From: an uncultured Verrucomicrobiae bacterium
Lineage (GTDB): Bacteria > Verrucomicrobiota > Verrucomicrobiia > Limisphaerales > UBA1100
Assembly (NCBI GenBank): GCA_937775205.1
Contig: CALKBX010000003.1
Span: forward strand, 62,001-126,000
Direction: 5' to 3'
Length of the DNA stretch: 64,000 nucleotides
The notes beneath the pieces are model-generated. The model made no database searches and was not told where the DNA came from. It saw only the letters and a program-made list of their open reading frames with translations. Below are positions 61,935 through 64,000 of this stretch, in pieces. Within the stretch, counting starts at the first letter, position 1. Each line of letters opens with the position of its first letter. Made by a program: the position numbers and the translations under genes.

Positions 61935-64000
61935 ATGAGATCATTAAACTTTTCATTCGTTCGGCGATGGCGAGGCCTTTTCCCATGTTGTGAAGTCGTT
62001 CTCACAACTCTATTGTTTTGCTCGTTTGCCCGTGCGGATGATTCATTGGTCAAACTGAAGCCCTTCCTTAAACAGTACTGTTTTGAATGCCACGGTTCCA
62101 AAAAGCAGAAGGGAGATATCCGCTTTGACACTCTCGGCAAGGATATGACAAAGCATGAGACTTTGGAAATCTGGCAGGGGATTCTCGATCAACTCAACCT
62201 CGACGAGATGCCACCCAAAAAGCAACCGCAGCCTACGCGAGCGGAGGTGGAACCGGTGGTTGACACATTGACCCGCACACTTGCACTGGCCTACGAAAAA
62301 GCGCACAGCACGGGGGGGCAGACCGTGCTGCGACGTCTGAACCGGCACGAGCTGCGCAATACATTGCGCGATTTGCTTTACCTTGAAGGCGCGGATTATC
62401 GCCCGGATGCTGCGGGTTCCCGGTTGATAGACAATAACGGCAACGGCAGCGTGGAGCGAACGGGTAGCGACCCGTTACGTTTCTTCCCGGAAGACGAGGA
62501 GGAGGAAGGCTTCTTCAATCAGGGCGACAAACTGGTCATGTCCGATTTCCTGCTGAAGCTGATTTTGGGTGCAGTGGAAGAAACGCTCGCGCAGGCCACC
62601 CATCTCGAATTGAAACCGAAGGTGGAAACGAAACGCTTTGCCGGTCACCTGATCAAGGGCAAAGGCCAAGGCGAACATGTGATCGAAGCGGTCTCACGCG
62701 CGACCAATCCAGACTATGATATGATGGTTCAGGGTTATGAGCGTTTTGGTCGCCTGGCTCCGACCGATTTGCGAAACGGGGTTGGCTTTTCTGCGCACTA
62801 CCGCATTACCGTCGAAGCCTCCGCTCATAATCTCACAGCACTCCTGGGATGAGATCGTTAAGCTCGAGGCGAAAGATCCCTTTCAGCTCTGCTTGAACAT
62901 TGCTAACACAAAAAATGGTGGGATTGCCGGGAGCACATCCACTCCGCTGGCTTTGTGGTCAATCCCAGAGGATGGCAAGAAGCGCACCTACACTCACGAA
63001 GTATGGATGGATAAGACTTGGACAACCTGGATCGGTTGGGAAAACGGGCCCTACGATCGGGGATTCCGCGCTGAAAGGGTGGTTGAGAAATATCTACCAG
63101 CGGCTTTCAGTCCGCGGCCGGACAAGAAAACCAACAAGGAAGCTCATGACAAGTGGCCTCTTGAGATGGCGAATAAGTTGTTTAAAGACGGCTATCAGGG
63201 GCCGCACATACGCATCCATAGTCTCACCGTCGAGCCTTTGATCAAAACCTGGCCACCCCAAAGCCACACCGCGCTGTACGGCTCCGGCTCTGGCGAGGAA
63301 GCAGAAATTCGCCGATTGATGACTACTTTTGCTGAGCGGGCTTTTCGCCAGACAGTGAAGCCGGAATTGATTGAGCCTTACATCCAGCTTGTGTTGAAGC
63401 AGCAGGTGGAGCCGGTGGTGACATTACCCGGCGGCATCCAGAAGCTGAGCTACCGGTTGTATGAAGGGCAATGGAATAAACTTCCGGATTTTGATGCGCT
63501 CAAACCAATCGCAACTGGGGATCTTCCCAAGGGACTTATTGACCTGAGAGTCTCCAAGCGGAAGGAAAAATATGGAATGGTATTTATCGGCATCCTGAAT
63601 GCACCGAAGGATGGGAAATATGTTTTCGAGATGGCTTCAGACGATGGCGGACGTATTCTGATCGATGGTAAAAAAGCGGTGGAACATGATGGGCTTCACG
63701 GCGCACAGCTCAAGAAAGGTAATATTAATCTGAAGGCCGGCAAGCACACCATCCGGGTGGAGTATTTGGCCTATGGTCAGCCCAATAGCTTCCGCGCCGG
63801 ATGGGGAGGAACCGGAATGGCGCATACCCAGCTTTCGGTGGATAATTTGCGCGCTACCGCGAACAATCAAAAGAAACCCTCCGATGAGGTACCGCTACTG
63901 GTTCGCGCAATGCAGGAAGGTTACGCGGCCATGATGTGCTCGCCGCAGTTCCTCTACCTCAAGGGAAAACCCGGTCGCCTTGACGCCTTTGGCATCGCCT
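61935..64000 (+). CDS. DUF1587/DUF1592 planctomycete-type cytochrome protein with PA14, frameshifted and partial
   Basis: Exported protein cut by the right edge. A signal segment is followed by a cytochrome-type haem site CFECH (in LKQYCFECHGSKKQKGDIRFD), DUF1587 (LRRLNRHELRNTLRDLLYL), and a DUF1595/1592 part. A PA14 domain lies at about 63530-63850 (YVFEMASDDGGRILIDGK). The frame from 61935 ends at TGA 62850-62852. The continuation SWDEIVKLEAKDPFQLCLN starts at 62842 in the next frame and stays open to 64000. One extra base near 62840 explains it. Probably electron transfer or polymer degradation; unproven. Confidence 0.82.

Overview
The window looks like a chromosomal segment of a free-living, moderately GC-rich bacterium of the Verrucomicrobiota/Planctomycetota group, more likely Verrucomicrobiota. 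The reasons are the DUF1552 protein next to a DUF1587/DUF1592 cytochrome protein with an embedded PA14 domain, the long MoxR-DUF58-BatA-vWA-DUF4175 operon, secreted PA14 and PQQ-propeller proteins, a formylglycine-enzyme-like lipoprotein, and several families of short interspersed inverted repeats of the kind common in these genomes. No phage, insertion sequence or CRISPR array is visible.

Layout. 1-8.6 kb: end of glutamate dehydrogenase, a secreted PQQ propeller, a PfkB sugar kinase converging on a MocA oxidoreductase/polyprenol-phosphate glycosyltransferase pair, a HhH DNA glycosylase, a phosphohexomutase, an isolated nuoA and a frameshifted TPR membrane protein. 8.7-13.6 kb: aquaporin, Nudix hydrolase, tRNA-Pro(CGG), SGNH-like secreted protein, rlmD and a DUF3500 protein. 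13.7-27.4 kb: a dense, mostly overlapping run of forward housekeeping genes (ymdB-like, yicC, gmk, coaC, a histidine kinase with an NtrC-type regulator, hpnD-like, dapF, dapA, dapB, folK, an Nramp-like carrier, panB, moaC, moaB, psd). 27.5-36.9 kb: mtnP, glgC, two Sel1 proteins (one fused to a trypsin-like domain), a cupin, miaE, tRNA-Leu(GAG), a TPR protein, a secreted hypothetical and a PA14 protein. 36.9-43.1 kb: a very large alpha-2-macroglobulin-like protein split by a frameshift. 43.6-57.4 kb: an eight-gene operon starting with MoxR and ending in two paralogous secreted proteins. 57.4-64 kb: a small hypothetical, a fatty-acid-hydroxylase/AhpD-like pair, a SUMF1-like lipoprotein, a PQQ-lipoprotein remnant, DUF1552 and a partial DUF1592 protein.

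The most interesting observation is the AhpD-like gene at 58308-58859 (minus strand). It is interrupted by one in-frame TGA exactly where the second cysteine of the CxxC active site should be. The Glu, Cys and His spacing of AhpD is intact around it, and a hairpin with the features of a bacterial SECIS element follows 24 nt downstream. The frame then continues as good family sequence to an ATGA overlap with the next gene. I read it as a selenoprotein of the CxxU type. A second theme is a small repeated secreted module (NGDxxxG followed by about 35 residues) that occurs about four times in each of three proteins. A third is repeat-derived DNA recruited into gene ends: it provides two stop codons, the start of folK and the C-terminus of panB.

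Four genes (about 8381, 25109, 39740 and 62840) carry single frameshifts. They may be assembly or read errors, so protein ends there should be treated with care.
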